NCBI GenBank assembly: GCA_039917855.1
Contig: JBDSIR010000146.1
Span: 8,652-72,651, forward strand
Direction of reading: 5' to 3'
DNA length: 64,000 bases
Source: CAMLHU01 sp039917855
GTDB lineage: Bacteria > Gemmatimonadota > Gemmatimonadetes > Gemmatimonadales > GWC2-71-9
Within the stretch, counting starts at the first letter, position 1. The number at the start of each line of letters is the position of its first letter. Below are positions 36,902-44,963 of the stretch, one piece after another. The position numbers and the translations under genes were made by a program. The notes under the pieces are model-generated. The model saw nothing but the letters and a program-made list of their open reading frames with translations, searched no databases and was not told where the DNA came from.

Positions 36902-38523
36902 GGTTCCACGGCCCCGCGGCGAAAGCGCACCAGCCCGCGCGAGGTAGCGACCCAGAGCCAGTCGGCCTCCACACTCACGTCCCACGCCTCGCCCGGAAGC
37001 GCGTCACCCACGGCGAGGATCCGCTGCACGGGGCCACCAAGGCGGGCAAAGCCGACACCGCGCGATCCGGCGATCCAGACCCCCTCGCGACCGTCGGCGA
37101 GGGCACGCCCTCGTCCCAGTTGGTCCGAAGGATCGGGGCCTGCCGTCCAGGCACCGGTGCGGGGATCTCGCCAGAGGAGCGAGTGGTCGGTGAGAGCGAC
37201 AAGGGTGTCGCCGTGCCAGAGCAGCGCCGGGACCGGTGAGCGCAGCACGCCGAGGGCCTCCCACCCGGGGGCCTGGCGGAGATCGATCGCGCCGGGGAGG
37301 GCGGCGAAAAGTCCGGTGGGCGTGCCGACCCAGGTGGTATCTCCGGCGATCGCGAGCGAGTATGCCGGCGCCGCGTAGCCGGGAGCGATGCGGACCACGC
37401 CGCTGTCGGTGAGCTCGGCGACCCCCGCGGCGGTGCCGAAGATGAGCCGTCCCCGCCGCGCTGCGATCGCGAGGATCCGGCGATCGGCGAGACCATCCTG
37501 TTCGGTGAGCCAGCGGACCCGCTCACCGGTGCGGGTGAGCGCGAGCACGCCCTGATCGGTGCCGAGCCAGAGAAGCGAATCGACCACGCGCAGGGCACGC
37601 ACCTGGCGGAAGGGCTGACCGAAGACCTGGTCACCGAAGTACCACTTCGTTCCGTCGATCCCATCGGGCACCTCGACCAGTGCGGCCCCACCGGCGAAGG
37701 AGCGGTCGGTGACCGCCCACGCTCCGCCGGGGACGGCGAAGACCGCGCCGACCTCTTCGCCGGGAAGTCCCCAAGGGCGGGGTTCGGGAGAAACGCTGCC
37801 AAATGGCAGCCACAACAGCCCCGACCCGTCGGTGCCGAGCCACCAGCCGCTCTGATCGGACGCGGGGGCGGCGGCGCGGAGCCGCACGGCACGGAGCCCC
37901 GGCCCCATCAGTGTCCCCGAGATCGCGCCGCCGAGCTGGGGGTTGGCGCGTGCGGCATCCTCGACCGTGGTGGCGCGGATGAGGTCGGACCCCCGGGGCG
38001 GCTCGGTGGCCGGGATCGCGATCCCCATTCCCCGGGTGGCCACGACCCACCCACTCGGCGTCCGCAAGTAGAGTCCATCCGCAGGGCGGCTCCGATCGAC
38101 CGCCGCCACGAGGACCGCGCCCCCCGCGGATCCTTGATCCCAGAGGTCGAGCACCGGGTCGTACCGGAGCCATCCGGAGCCGGTCACGATCCAGAGCGAC
38201 TGGTCGAGCGGATCGACCAGCGAGCCGCGCGCCTGCTCCAGGGCGCCCTGCCCCGGTGCGTCGAACGGTCCTTGCCACTCGCGCCGGACCTGATCGCGGA
38301 CGAGGACCTGGCCGGCGCTCACGACGTAGAGGCGTTCGAAGCTGGAGGCGACGGCGTAGATGTGAAGCATCTCGCGTAGGACGACGCGGTCCTCGGTGCG
38401 CCAACGTGTTTGGGCGCGCACAGGAGGAGGGACGAGAAGCCAACACACGAGGGTCATCCCGAGCAGAGCGAGGGATCTACCCAGCGCTGATCGACGACGG
38501 ATCCCACGATCCGATCGATGCAT
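36898..38523 (-). CDS. secreted beta-propeller protein (Reg_prop-like repeats)
   Basis: The 541-residue protein has a signal peptide and then repeated blade motifs: LYVVSAGQVLVRD, LWIVTGSGWLRYD, WWLGTDGSGLLWLP, LWLGTDQGVLAL, TWVGTPTGLFAAL, VWIAGSRGVGFARL and LWVATSRGLVRF. These fit the Y-Y-Y/Reg_prop type propellers seen in sensor proteins, but no kinase or regulator domain follows, so it is probably a free periplasmic or surface protein. The signal peptide core RSLALLGMT is encoded by one arm of a family B repeat, whose loop contains the ATG. It heads the operon with thiL and plsC. Confidence 0.78.
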   Translation of the reverse strand: MHRSDRGIRRRSALGRSLALLGMTLVCWLLVPPPVRAQTRWRTEDRVVLREMLHIYAVASSFERLYVVSAGQVLVRDQVRREWQGPFDAPGQGALEQARGSLVDPLDQSLWIVTGSGWLRYDPVLDLWDQGSAGGAVLVAAVDRSRPADGLYLRTPSGWVVATRGMGIAIPATEPPRGSDLIRATTVEDAARANPQLGGAISGTLMGPGLRAVRLRAAAPASDQSGWWLGTDGSGLLWLPFGSVSPEPRPWGLPGEEVGAVFAVPGGAWAVTDRSFAGGAALVEVPDGIDGTKWYFGDQVFGQPFRQVRALRVVDSLLWLGTDQGVLALTRTGERVRWLTEQDGLADRRILAIAARRGRLIFGTAAGVAELTDSGVVRIAPGYAAPAYSLAIAGDTTWVGTPTGLFAALPGAIDLRQAPGWEALGVLRSPVPALLWHGDTLVALTDHSLLWRDPRTGAWTAGPDPSDQLGRGRALADGREGVWIAGSRGVGFARLGGPVQRILAVGDALPGEAWDVSVEADWLWVATSRGLVRFRRGAVEP

Positions 38524-38552
38524 GCTAGATCCCTCGCTCCGCTCGGGATGAC
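38453..38552. repeat. Family B inverted pair B1, overlapping a gene start
   Basis: The left arm begins GTCATCCCGAGCAGAGCGAG and ends GGATCT (38453-38478); the right arm is its near-perfect inverse (38527-38552). The 48-base loop contains the start codon of the propeller gene, and the left arm lies in its signal-peptide coding region. Confidence 0.88.
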
Positions 38553-38565
38553 AATTGCGCGCTCA

Positions 38566-40131
38566 TCAACTTGCCTTGGGGCGTTCCAAGTCGACCAGCA
38601 CCGGGGCGCGCGGAATGGGCCGTGCGGCACCCCGCAGCTCCCACGCCCGCCAGAGATCGGGAAAGGCCGCGACGACGTCCATCGGCCGGATGGTCCGCGC
38701 GCTGGTCCGGCGGGCCGCGAGATCAGCCGCGCGACCCAGCGCCTGCGCGCCGAGTGCGGCCGCATGGACCGGATCGAGTCCCGCGGCAAGGGCCGCGCCC
38801 ACCAGACCGCTCAGCACGTCCCCGCTTCCACCGGTGGCGAGTCCGGGGTTCCCCGCCGCGATGCTCCACGGTGCTCCACCCGCCGGAGCCGCGACGACCG
38901 TGGGCACCCCCTTCAACAGCACCACGACCCCGGACGCGACCGCGGCCCCTGAAGCCGCACCCCAGGGATCCTGCTCCGCCGCGCCGGCCTGGTCGGGAAA
39001 GAGCGAGCGGAATTCACCGAGGTGGGGGGTGAGGACGGCGCGACGACCAGCGAGAAGGGACTCGAGTTCCGGCAATGCGCCGACGAATGCGATCAATCCG
39101 TCCGCATCGAGCACGACGGAAGCGGATGGGGATGCGGAGGCGACCAGCGCCTTGATCCCCTCCCGCACGCCGGTCCCCCGCCCCAAGCCGGGCCCGATGA
39201 CCAACACGTCGGCCTTCTCCAGCACCCCTCGCAACTCCTCACTCACAGCTCCCCCCTCCCAGACCCGTGCCTGCACATCGGGTTCCGCCTCCGCAAGTAG
39301 CTCGGCCGTTCCGGCCGAGGAAGCAGTGAAGAGCAGACCCGCGCCGGCAGCGAAGGCCGAGCGCGCGGTGAGGCGAAGGGCGCCGCTCATCCCTGGCGCG
39401 CCTCCGACACAGACAACGCGCCCACGCTCACCCTTGTGTGCCTTCGCACGGAGCCGCGGCAGCCATTCGGCGGCCTGATCATCGGTGACGAGGGTGGGCC
39501 ACGCCGGATCGGGGCTGGGGTGCCCGATGTCGATCACCACGACGTCACCCACCTCGTCGCGTGCGAGGAGGTGGCCCCGGCGAAGCCCGCCGAACGTCAC
39601 CGAGCAGGTGGCCTTGGGAGCGCCATGCAGGAGACCGGTGCCCAGATCGACGCCGGTCGGACCGTCGAGGGCAAGTATGGGGAGGGGGAGGTCGTGCAGG
39701 CGATCGAGGAGGGCGCCGACCGCGCCTTTCGGCGCTCCGGCCGCACCGGTGCCGAGCAGCGCATCGACGAGAATCCCGACCTGTGGCCAGGGACCGTCCG
39801 GCGCCACTTCGCGGACCCCGGCCGCGCGAGCGCGCACCGCGACCTTGGAGGTGAGGGGGGCCGACTCCCCCGCCGACGCGACCCAGACCGGGAGGCCGAG
39901 GGCGTGGAGCGCGCGGGCGAGGACCCAGCCATCGCCGCCGTTATGGCCGGGACCGGCGGCGATCAGCACCCCTTTCCGCGCGGCGTGGCCGAAGCGGTCG
40001 AGCAGCACGATGGCCGCCCCTCGCCCCGCCCCTTCCATCAACGTTTCGAGCGCCATCCCCTCCCCTTCGGCACGCTTGTCCCACGCCGCGGACTCGGCGG
40101 GCGAGAGGACGGGGATGGTGGGGGCGGGCAT
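38566..40131 (-). CDS. nnr: bifunctional NAD(P)H-hydrate epimerase / ADP-dependent dehydratase
   Basis: The 521-residue repair enzyme restores hydrated NAD(P)H. The N-terminal epimerase domain has GPGHNGGDGWVLARAL, LVDALLGTGAAG and ALDGPTGVDLGTG; the C-terminal dehydratase domain has VCVGGAPGMSGALRLTARSA, VIGPGLGRG, LDADGL, LTPHLGEF, LLKGVPTVVAAP and NPGLATGGSGDVLSGLVGA. ATG 40131 (MPAPTIPVLSPAE) is used; it is six bases after TACCTT, which lies at the edge of repeat T7, so the promoter may be repeat-derived and the message leaderless. Confidence 0.93.
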   Translation of the reverse strand: MPAPTIPVLSPAESAAWDKRAEGEGMALETLMEGAGRGAAIVLLDRFGHAARKGVLIAAGPGHNGGDGWVLARALHALGLPVWVASAGESAPLTSKVAVRARAAGVREVAPDGPWPQVGILVDALLGTGAAGAPKGAVGALLDRLHDLPLPILALDGPTGVDLGTGLLHGAPKATCSVTFGGLRRGHLLARDEVGDVVVIDIGHPSPDPAWPTLVTDDQAAEWLPRLRAKAHKGERGRVVCVGGAPGMSGALRLTARSAFAAGAGLLFTASSAGTAELLAEAEPDVQARVWEGGAVSEELRGVLEKADVLVIGPGLGRGTGVREGIKALVASASPSASVVLDADGLIAFVGALPELESLLAGRRAVLTPHLGEFRSLFPDQAGAAEQDPWGAASGAAVASGVVVLLKGVPTVVAAPAGGAPWSIAAGNPGLATGGSGDVLSGLVGAALAAGLDPVHAAALGAQALGRAADLAARRTSARTIRPMDVVAAFPDLWRAWELRGAARPIPRAPVLVDLERPKAS

Positions 40132-40137
40132 GTTGGA

Positions 40138-40143
40138 AAGGTA
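40138..40143 (-). promoter_or_regulatory. Candidate -10 box for nnr at the edge of element T7
   Basis: The minus strand reads TACCTT, six bases, then ATG 40131. It straddles the outer end of the T7 arm. Confidence 0.4.
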
Positions 40144-40254
40144 AGCGGTGAGCGGTAAGAGGTGAGCGGGCCGTGCGGTCGAGGTGGTGCCTGGTGAATA
40201 GGCGGGGGACCCGACTTCAGGCCCCCCGCTCACCGCTTACCGCTCACCGCTCAC
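40140..40254. repeat. Tandem-arm inverted element T7 (unit GGTRAGN)
   Basis: GGTAAGCGGTGAGCGGTAAG AGGTGAGCGGG is four heptamers; the complement, CCCGCTCACCGCTTACCGCT CACCGCTCAC, follows after a 50-base loop. The right end supplies the TGA stop of the small zinc-ribbon gene. Confidence 0.85.
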
Positions 40255-40445
40255 GCAGGTGTAGTACCAGCGATCTTCCCATAGGAGACCTCCCCCTTGT
40301 GGATCCGCATATGGAATCCGCAGGCGGGATTGGTGCAGGCCCACGCCTTGAACTTGAGCGAAGAGCCTTCGGGGCCGTAGTCCGACAGCGGCACCAGCAC
40401 TCCGTCCTCACACTTCACGCACTCCGGGAACTCGCGATTATCCAT
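40251..40445 (-). CDS. small zinc-ribbon-like protein
   Basis: The 64-residue protein has two CxxC-like pairs, CVKCEDGVLVP and ACTNPACGFHMR, which would form one zinc ribbon, and ends HKGEVSYGKIAGTTPA. The family and role are not recognised; zinc ribbons of this size commonly bind nucleic acid or partner proteins. It follows the Minf_1886-type gene by 15 bases at the end of the rpiB-glyA operon. Its stop codon is provided by element T7. Confidence 0.75.
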   Translation of the reverse strand: MDNREFPECVKCEDGVLVPLSDYGPEGSSLKFKAWACTNPACGFHMRIHKGEVSYGKIAGTTPA

Positions 40446-40460
40446 CCCCCCTCCTCTGCC

Positions 40461-40871
40461 TCAGGGTTCGAGGCGGTCCGGGTCCTTCGTGAATGCGACG
40501 CGGGCCCAGACCCGATCAGGGCCCAGCGCATCAGGGAACTCGTACACACCTTCGAAATCCTCCACCCGGTCGCCCGGCTGGGTGCTCAACAGGCTCACGT
40601 CGACCAGCGCGAAAACGATGTGGCCGATGTCCTTGGTGGTGGTGATCCCCCAATGGGTCAGCACGGTGCGCGCGAGCAGCCCATACTGCTGCAACGCGAG
40701 GTCGCGACAGGCCCAGGCGAGCTCGCTCCCGGTCACGTGCCGGCGTTGGGGGAGCTTCTCCTGCAGGAATTCGATCGCCGCGAGCACGAACAGGAACCCG
40801 CGCTCGTGATAGCGCCGCTCGCGTCGGCGGATGCGGGCGAGGACCTCCTCGGCGAACTGGACGTCGCTCAC
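40461..40871 (-). CDS. Minf_1886 family conserved hypothetical protein
   Basis: The 136-residue protein matches a small uncharacterised bacterial family: AIEFLQEKLPQRRHVTGSEL, then LALQQYGLLARTVLTHWGIT TTKDIGHIVFALVDVSLL and a closing DRVEDFEGVYEF. No catalytic motif or membrane segment is apparent and the function is unknown. GTG 40871 overlaps the glyA stop (GTGA), implying translational coupling. Confidence 0.75.
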   Translation of the reverse strand: MSDVQFAEEVLARIRRRERRYHERGFLFVLAAIEFLQEKLPQRRHVTGSELAWACRDLALQQYGLLARTVLTHWGITTTKDIGHIVFALVDVSLLSTQPGDRVEDFEGVYEFPDALGPDRVWARVAFTKDPDRLEP

Positions 40872-42133
40872 CGACGCCCCTTGGGGGTGACGTAGAGGGG
40901 GAATCCATCGGTCAGCTGCCCCACTTCGCGGTGCACCCGCGTCACCGTCGCGTCGTCCTTCCGGGTGATCACCTCGTCGATGAGCCCCGCGATCCGCTCC
41001 ATCTCCCGTTCCTTCATTCCCCGCGTCGTCAGGGCCGGCGTGCCAAGTCGGATGCCGCTGGTGACGAACGGAGACTGGGGGTCGTCAGGGATCGTGTTCT
41101 TGTTGACCGTGATGCCGGCCCGATCCAGCAGCTTCTCGGCGTCCTTGCCGGTCATCCCCTTCGGCCGGAGGTCGACCAGCATCAAGTGGGTGTCGGTGCC
41201 GCCGGAGACGATGGCGAAGCCCCGGTCCATCAGCGCTGCGGCCAGGGTGCGCGCGTTGGCCACCACCTGGTGGGCGTAGACCTTGAAGTCCTCGGTGAGG
41301 CACTCGCCGAAGGCCACCGCCTTGGCGGCGATGACGTGCATCAAGGGCCCCCCCTGCGTGCCGGGGAAGACCGACTTGTCGACCGCCTTGGCCCGTTCGG
41401 CGTCGGAGAGGATCAGGCCACCGCGCGGTCCGCGGAGGGTCTTATGGGTGGTGCTGGTGACCACCTGGGCGTGCGGCACCGGCGACGGGTGGGCGCCCCC
41501 CGCGACCAGTCCGGCGAAGTGCGCCATGTCGATCAGCAGGATCGCGCCGACCTCGTCGGCGATGGAGCGGAGCGCCGCGAAGTCGAGGATCCGGGCGTAG
41601 GCGCTGCCGCCGGCCACGATCATCTTCGGATTCTCGGCGTGTGCCTGGGTGCGGAGCCGGTCGTAATCGATCCGACCGGTGGCCGGATCCACACCGTAGT
41701 GCACCGCCTGCCAGATCACACCGCTGTGGTTGACCGACGCACCGTGCGAGAGGTGCCCCCCGTGGGGGAGCGACATCGCCAGGAACTTCTCCCCCGGCTT
41801 CAGGACCGCCATGAACGCGGCGAAGTTGGCGGTGGCACCCGAATGGGGCTGCACGTTCGCGTGGGCCGCGCCGAAGAGGCGCTTCACCCGTTCGATGGCG
41901 AGCGACTCGACCTGATCGACCACCTCGCAGCCCCCGTAGTACCGCTTCCCGGGATACCCCTCGGCGTATTTGTTGGTGAGCGGAGTTCCCATCGCATCGA
42001 TGACGGCGCGAGAAGCGAAGTTCTCGCTGGCGATCAGCTCGAGGCCGTGTCGCTCGCGCGCCAGCTCGTCGTCAACGATGCGCGCCACGTCGGGATCGGC
42101 GGCGCGCAGGGAGGCCGTGGGGTCGAGCGTCAC
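40868..42133 (-). CDS. glyA: serine hydroxymethyltransferase
   Basis: The 421-residue PLP enzyme interconverts serine and glycine with tetrahydrofolate. Landmarks are GLELIASENFASRAV, NKYAEGYPGKRYYGGCEVVD, QPHSGATANFA, LIDMAHFAGLVAGG and the PLP lysine in VVTSTTHKTLRGPRGG. GTG 42133 gives a GTGA overlap with the rpiB stop; a longer start would read into rpiB. rpiB-glyA pairing is common in bacteria. Confidence 0.97.
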   Translation of the reverse strand: MTLDPTASLRAADPDVARIVDDELARERHGLELIASENFASRAVIDAMGTPLTNKYAEGYPGKRYYGGCEVVDQVESLAIERVKRLFGAAHANVQPHSGATANFAAFMAVLKPGEKFLAMSLPHGGHLSHGASVNHSGVIWQAVHYGVDPATGRIDYDRLRTQAHAENPKMIVAGGSAYARILDFAALRSIADEVGAILLIDMAHFAGLVAGGAHPSPVPHAQVVTSTTHKTLRGPRGGLILSDAERAKAVDKSVFPGTQGGPLMHVIAAKAVAFGECLTEDFKVYAHQVVANARTLAAALMDRGFAIVSGGTDTHLMLVDLRPKGMTGKDAEKLLDRAGITVNKNTIPDDPQSPFVTSGIRLGTPALTTRGMKEREMERIAGLIDEVITRKDDATVTRVHREVGQLTDGFPLYVTPKGRR

Positions 42134-42573
42134 GGGGTGTCGGTCTCGATCTTGGCGACGCGGCGGGAATGACGCCCCCCTTCGAACGGGGTGTCGAGCC
42201 ACGCCTTGAGGATGGCCACCCCCTCGTCGTCGCTCAGGCAGCGCGCCGGGAGGACCAGGATGTTGGCGTCATTATGGGCCCGGGCCAGGTGAGCGATCTC
42301 CGGATTCCACGCCACCGCGGCGCGGACCCCGTGATGCCGGTTCGCGGCGTAGGCCATCCCGAGCCCGGTGCCGCAGAGGAGCACCCCGCGCTTCGCCTCT
42401 CCCACCTCGACCTGATGGGCGACGGGATGGGCGTAGTCGGGGTAGTCGGTGCTGTCGAGGGAGTTGGTGCCGACGTCGATGGGATCGTAGCCGAGCTGCT
42501 TGAGCTCGGCGACCAGCCGTTGCTTGAGCGGGAAGCCGGCGTGGTCGGCCCCGATGGGGATGCGTTCGGGCAT
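42130..42573 (-). CDS. rpiB: ribose-5-phosphate isomerase B
   Basis: The 147-residue RpiB/LacAB-type enzyme interconverts ribose 5-phosphate and ribulose 5-phosphate. It has IGADHAGFPLKQ, DVGTNSLDSTDYPDYA, LLCGTGLGMAYAANRHHGVR AA and HNDANILVLPAR. The catalytic Cys is in the LLCGTG motif. ATG 42573 is five bases after TAGATT, so the operon message is probably leaderless; an upstream start would translate repeat units. Confidence 0.94.
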   Translation of the reverse strand: MPERIPIGADHAGFPLKQRLVAELKQLGYDPIDVGTNSLDSTDYPDYAHPVAHQVEVGEAKRGVLLCGTGLGMAYAANRHHGVRAAVAWNPEIAHLARAHNDANILVLPARCLSDDEGVAILKAWLDTPFEGGRHSRRVAKIETDTP

Positions 42574-42578
42574 GGTTG

Positions 42579-42584
42579 AATCTA
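42579..42584 (-). promoter_or_regulatory. Candidate -10 box for rpiB-glyA operon
   Basis: The minus strand reads TAGATT, five bases, then ATG; no ribosome binding site is visible. Confidence 0.4.
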
Positions 42585-42585
42585 G

Positions 42586-42613
42586 ACGGCTAGGCGGTAA
42601 GGCGGTAAGGTGG
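42586..42613. repeat. Single tandem arm (unit GGCGGTAA)
   Basis: ACGGCTAGGCGGTAAGGCGG TAAGGTGG is about three octamers of the tandem-arm type with no complementary arm nearby. It lies between leucine dehydrogenase and rpiB. Confidence 0.65.
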
Positions 42614-42663
42614 CCAACTGGCAAGGAACCGTCCCGTACCCACTCTGCCCCGCAGTTCGCCGG

Positions 42664-43722
42664 CTACGCGATATACAACTTCCGAAGGGGCTTGATCGCT
42701 TCGATCCGCTCTTCCGCCAGGCGGTCGGCCGCGGCGTAGCTCGGGATCTTGTGCTCCGCGGCGATGGCGTAGACCCGGAGCGTGGTTTCGTAGATGTCCC
42801 CCGCCTTCCGCCTGGCGCGCTCGAGCGCCCAGCCCTGCAGCTCCCCGTACACATTGATGAGCCCGCCACCGTTCACGACGTAGTCCGGCGCGTAGACCAT
42901 CCCCTGCTTTTCGAGCTGGGCACCGTGGCGCTCCTCGGCGAGCTGATTGTTGGCCCCGCCGCAAATGACCTCGACCTTGAGTTGCTTCAAGGTCTCATCG
43001 TTGATCGTGGCGCCCAGCGCGTTGGGCGAGTAGATGTCGGCCTTCTGGGAATAGATCTCGTCGGGCTTCACCGCCGTGGCGCCGGTCGCGTCGACCATCG
43101 CCTTGACCTTGGCGGTGTCGATGTCGGTCACGATGAGCTTGGCCCCCTCGGCGTGGAGCAGGCCGCAGAGATGCTTGGCCACGTTGCCGCACCCCTGGAC
43201 GGCGATGGTCTTGCCGGTCAGGACGTCGGAGCCCCAGCGGGTCTTGGCGGCGGCCTTCATCCCCATGTAGACGCCGTAGGCGGTCACCGGCGACGGGTCG
43301 CCCGACTTGCCGTGGAGCCCCACGACGTGCGGGGTCTCGGAGTGGATGTACTCCATGTCCGCGGGGCTCGTCCCCACGTCCTCGGCGGTAATGTAGCGCC
43401 CGCCGAGCGACTGCACGAAGCGGCCGTGGGCGCGGAACATCGCCTCGCGGTCCTTCCGCTTGTTGTCGCCCACGATGACGGATTTGCCACCGCCGAGGTT
43501 GACGCCGGCCACCGCGGCCTTGTAGGTCATCCCGCGGGCGAGCCGGAGCGCGTCGGTGATGGCATCGTCCGTGCTGGCATACTGCCAGAATCGGGTGCCT
43601 CCGAGTGCCGGGCCGAGCGTGGTATCGTGGATCGCGATGATGCCGAAGTAGCCGGAACTCGGCTCATGGCTGAGCAAGACCTGCTCGTGGTTGTACTGGG
43701 CCATCGCCTTCTGGAGGTCCAT
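42664..43722 (-). CDS. leucine dehydrogenase (Glu/Leu/Phe/Val dehydrogenase family)
   Basis: The 352-residue NAD-dependent enzyme deaminates branched-chain amino acids to 2-keto acids. It closely follows the leucine dehydrogenase pattern: IAIHDTTLGPALGGTRFW, the catalytic lysine region RLARGMTYKAAVAGVNLGGG, ITAEDVGTSPADMEYI, GDPSPVTAYGVYMGMKAAAK, the Rossmann motif VQGCGNVAKHLCG, YSPNALGATIND and VYAPDYVVNGGGLINV. ATG 43722 is used; a farther start lies in repeat T8. It can feed keto acids to the acyl-CoA catabolic genes at the left end of the window. Confidence 0.92.
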   Translation of the reverse strand: MDLQKAMAQYNHEQVLLSHEPSSGYFGIIAIHDTTLGPALGGTRFWQYASTDDAITDALRLARGMTYKAAVAGVNLGGGKSVIVGDNKRKDREAMFRAHGRFVQSLGGRYITAEDVGTSPADMEYIHSETPHVVGLHGKSGDPSPVTAYGVYMGMKAAAKTRWGSDVLTGKTIAVQGCGNVAKHLCGLLHAEGAKLIVTDIDTAKVKAMVDATGATAVKPDEIYSQKADIYSPNALGATINDETLKQLKVEVICGGANNQLAEERHGAQLEKQGMVYAPDYVVNGGGLINVYGELQGWALERARRKAGDIYETTLRVYAIAAEHKIPSYAAADRLAEERIEAIKPLRKLYIA

Positions 43723-43751
43723 GGATGCGTCCTGCTGCGGAAGTGTGTCAG

Positions 43752-43838
43752 GGTGACCAGTGACCGGTGACCAGTGACCGGGCCTCAAGAGAGGAGCTCA
43801 CCAACAGGCCCGGTCACTGGTTACTGGTTACTGCTCAC
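43752..43838. repeat. Tandem-arm inverted element T8 (unit GTGACCN)
   Basis: GTGACCAGTGACCGGTGACC AGTGACCGGGCC at the left and GGCCCGGTCACTGGTTACTG GTTACTGCTCAC at the right around a 22-base loop. The right end encodes the stop of the hydroxybutyryl-CoA dehydrogenase gene. Confidence 0.88.
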
Positions 43839-44686
43839 TTCGAATATTCGTAAAAGCCCCGCCCCGTCTTCCGTCCCAGCTGCCCCGCCGCGACCATCCG
43901 GCGGAGGAGCGGACAGGGACGGTACTTGTCGTCGCCCAATCCCTTGTGCAGCACTTCGAGGATCGCGAGGCAGACGTCGAGCCCGATCAGGTCGGCCAGC
44001 GCCAGCGGGCCCATCGGATGGGCCATCCCCAGCTTCATCACCGTATCGATCGACTCGGCGGTGGCCACGCCTTCCATCAGGCAGTATACCGCCTCGTTGA
44101 CCATCGGCATCAGGATCCGATTGGCCACGAAGCCGGGGTAGTCGTTCACCTCGACCGGCGTCTTGCCCAATGCCTTGCACCACTCCATCACCTTGGCCGT
44201 CGTGGCATCGCTGGTGCGCTGGCCGCGGATGATCTCCACCAGCTGCATGACCGGGACCGGATTCATGAAATGCATCCCGATCACCAGCTCGGGCCGCTTG
44301 GTCCTGGCGGCGATCTCGGTGATCGAGATCGAGCTGGTGTTGGTCGCGAGTATCGTCCCCGGCGGGCAGATCGCGTCCAGACCCTCGAAGACCTTGAACT
44401 TCACGAGCGGGTTCTCGCTCGCCGCCTCGACCACCAGCGCCGCGTCCTTCACCGCCGTGAGGTCGGTCCCGGCAGTGACGCGCTTCAGCGTCGCCGCAGC
44501 GTCGGCCTCGGAGAGGGTCCCCTTCTTCACCACCCGGGCGAGCGACACCTTGATGGCCTCGAGCCCCTTGTGGAGTGCGGCCTGTTGCACGTCGACGAGC
44601 AGGACGTCGTTCCCCTGGGCCGCGAAGACCTGGGCGATCCCGTTGCCCATTGTCCCTGCACCAATGACCGCGATTCGAGTCATCAT
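43835..44686 (-). CDS. 3-hydroxybutyryl-CoA dehydrogenase
   Basis: The 283-residue NAD(P)-dependent enzyme oxidises 3-hydroxyacyl-CoA to 3-ketoacyl-CoA or the reverse. It has the Rossmann motif IAVIGAGTMGNGIAQVFA, the catalytic region SSISITEIAARTKRPELVIG MHFMNPVPVMQLVEI and the C-terminal dimer domain NEAVYCLMEGVATAESID. AAGGA lies close upstream of tandem ATGs at 44686 and 44683. Together with the thiolase farther upstream it suits butyrate-type or beta-oxidation chemistry. Confidence 0.93.
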   Translation of the reverse strand: MMTRIAVIGAGTMGNGIAQVFAAQGNDVLLVDVQQAALHKGLEAIKVSLARVVKKGTLSEADAAATLKRVTAGTDLTAVKDAALVVEAASENPLVKFKVFEGLDAICPPGTILATNTSSISITEIAARTKRPELVIGMHFMNPVPVMQLVEIIRGQRTSDATTAKVMEWCKALGKTPVEVNDYPGFVANRILMPMVNEAVYCLMEGVATAESIDTVMKLGMAHPMGPLALADLIGLDVCLAILEVLHKGLGDDKYRPCPLLRRMVAAGQLGRKTGRGFYEYSK

Positions 44687-44704
44687 CTGTCCTTGCAATT
44701 GAAT

Positions 44705-44963
44705 GGCTGCTGGCTACTGGCTATTGGCTGCTTCATCCTGCGAACTGGCACTGGCGCGATCGGCCAGAAGCCAGGAGCCAGGAGCCTTCGAGTTCGATGT
44801 CCACCGGAACAGCAGCACCGCCTTGCGAGTATCACGGTTGCAAAGGGCTGCCGGCTACTGGCTGTTGACTGCTCCGTGCTGCGGACTGGCACTGTCGCGA
44901 TCGGCCAGAAGCCAGGAGCCAGGGGCTTTCGGGTTCGATGTCCACCGGAACAGCAGCACCGCC
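44705..44963. repeat. 118-bp direct repeat duplicating the 3' end of the CPBP gene
   Basis: Bases 44705-44822 and 44846-44963 are 118-bp copies with no gaps and roughly ten mismatches. Copy two covers the last codons of the CPBP protease gene; copy one lies just beyond its stop. Each begins with GGCTNCTGGCTACTGGCT heptamers and ends in a shared GATGTCCACCGGAACAGCAG stretch. Confidence 0.88.

Noticed and set aside
36902..36985. Longer thiL start at 36985
   Set aside because: It would overlap the propeller gene by 88 bases; GTG 36901 matches the GTGA junction pattern and the family N-terminus.
42134..43751. Riboswitch upstream of glyA, rpiB or leucine dehydrogenase
   Set aside because: I see no glycine, folate or other riboswitch core; the gaps hold repeat arms or are too short.
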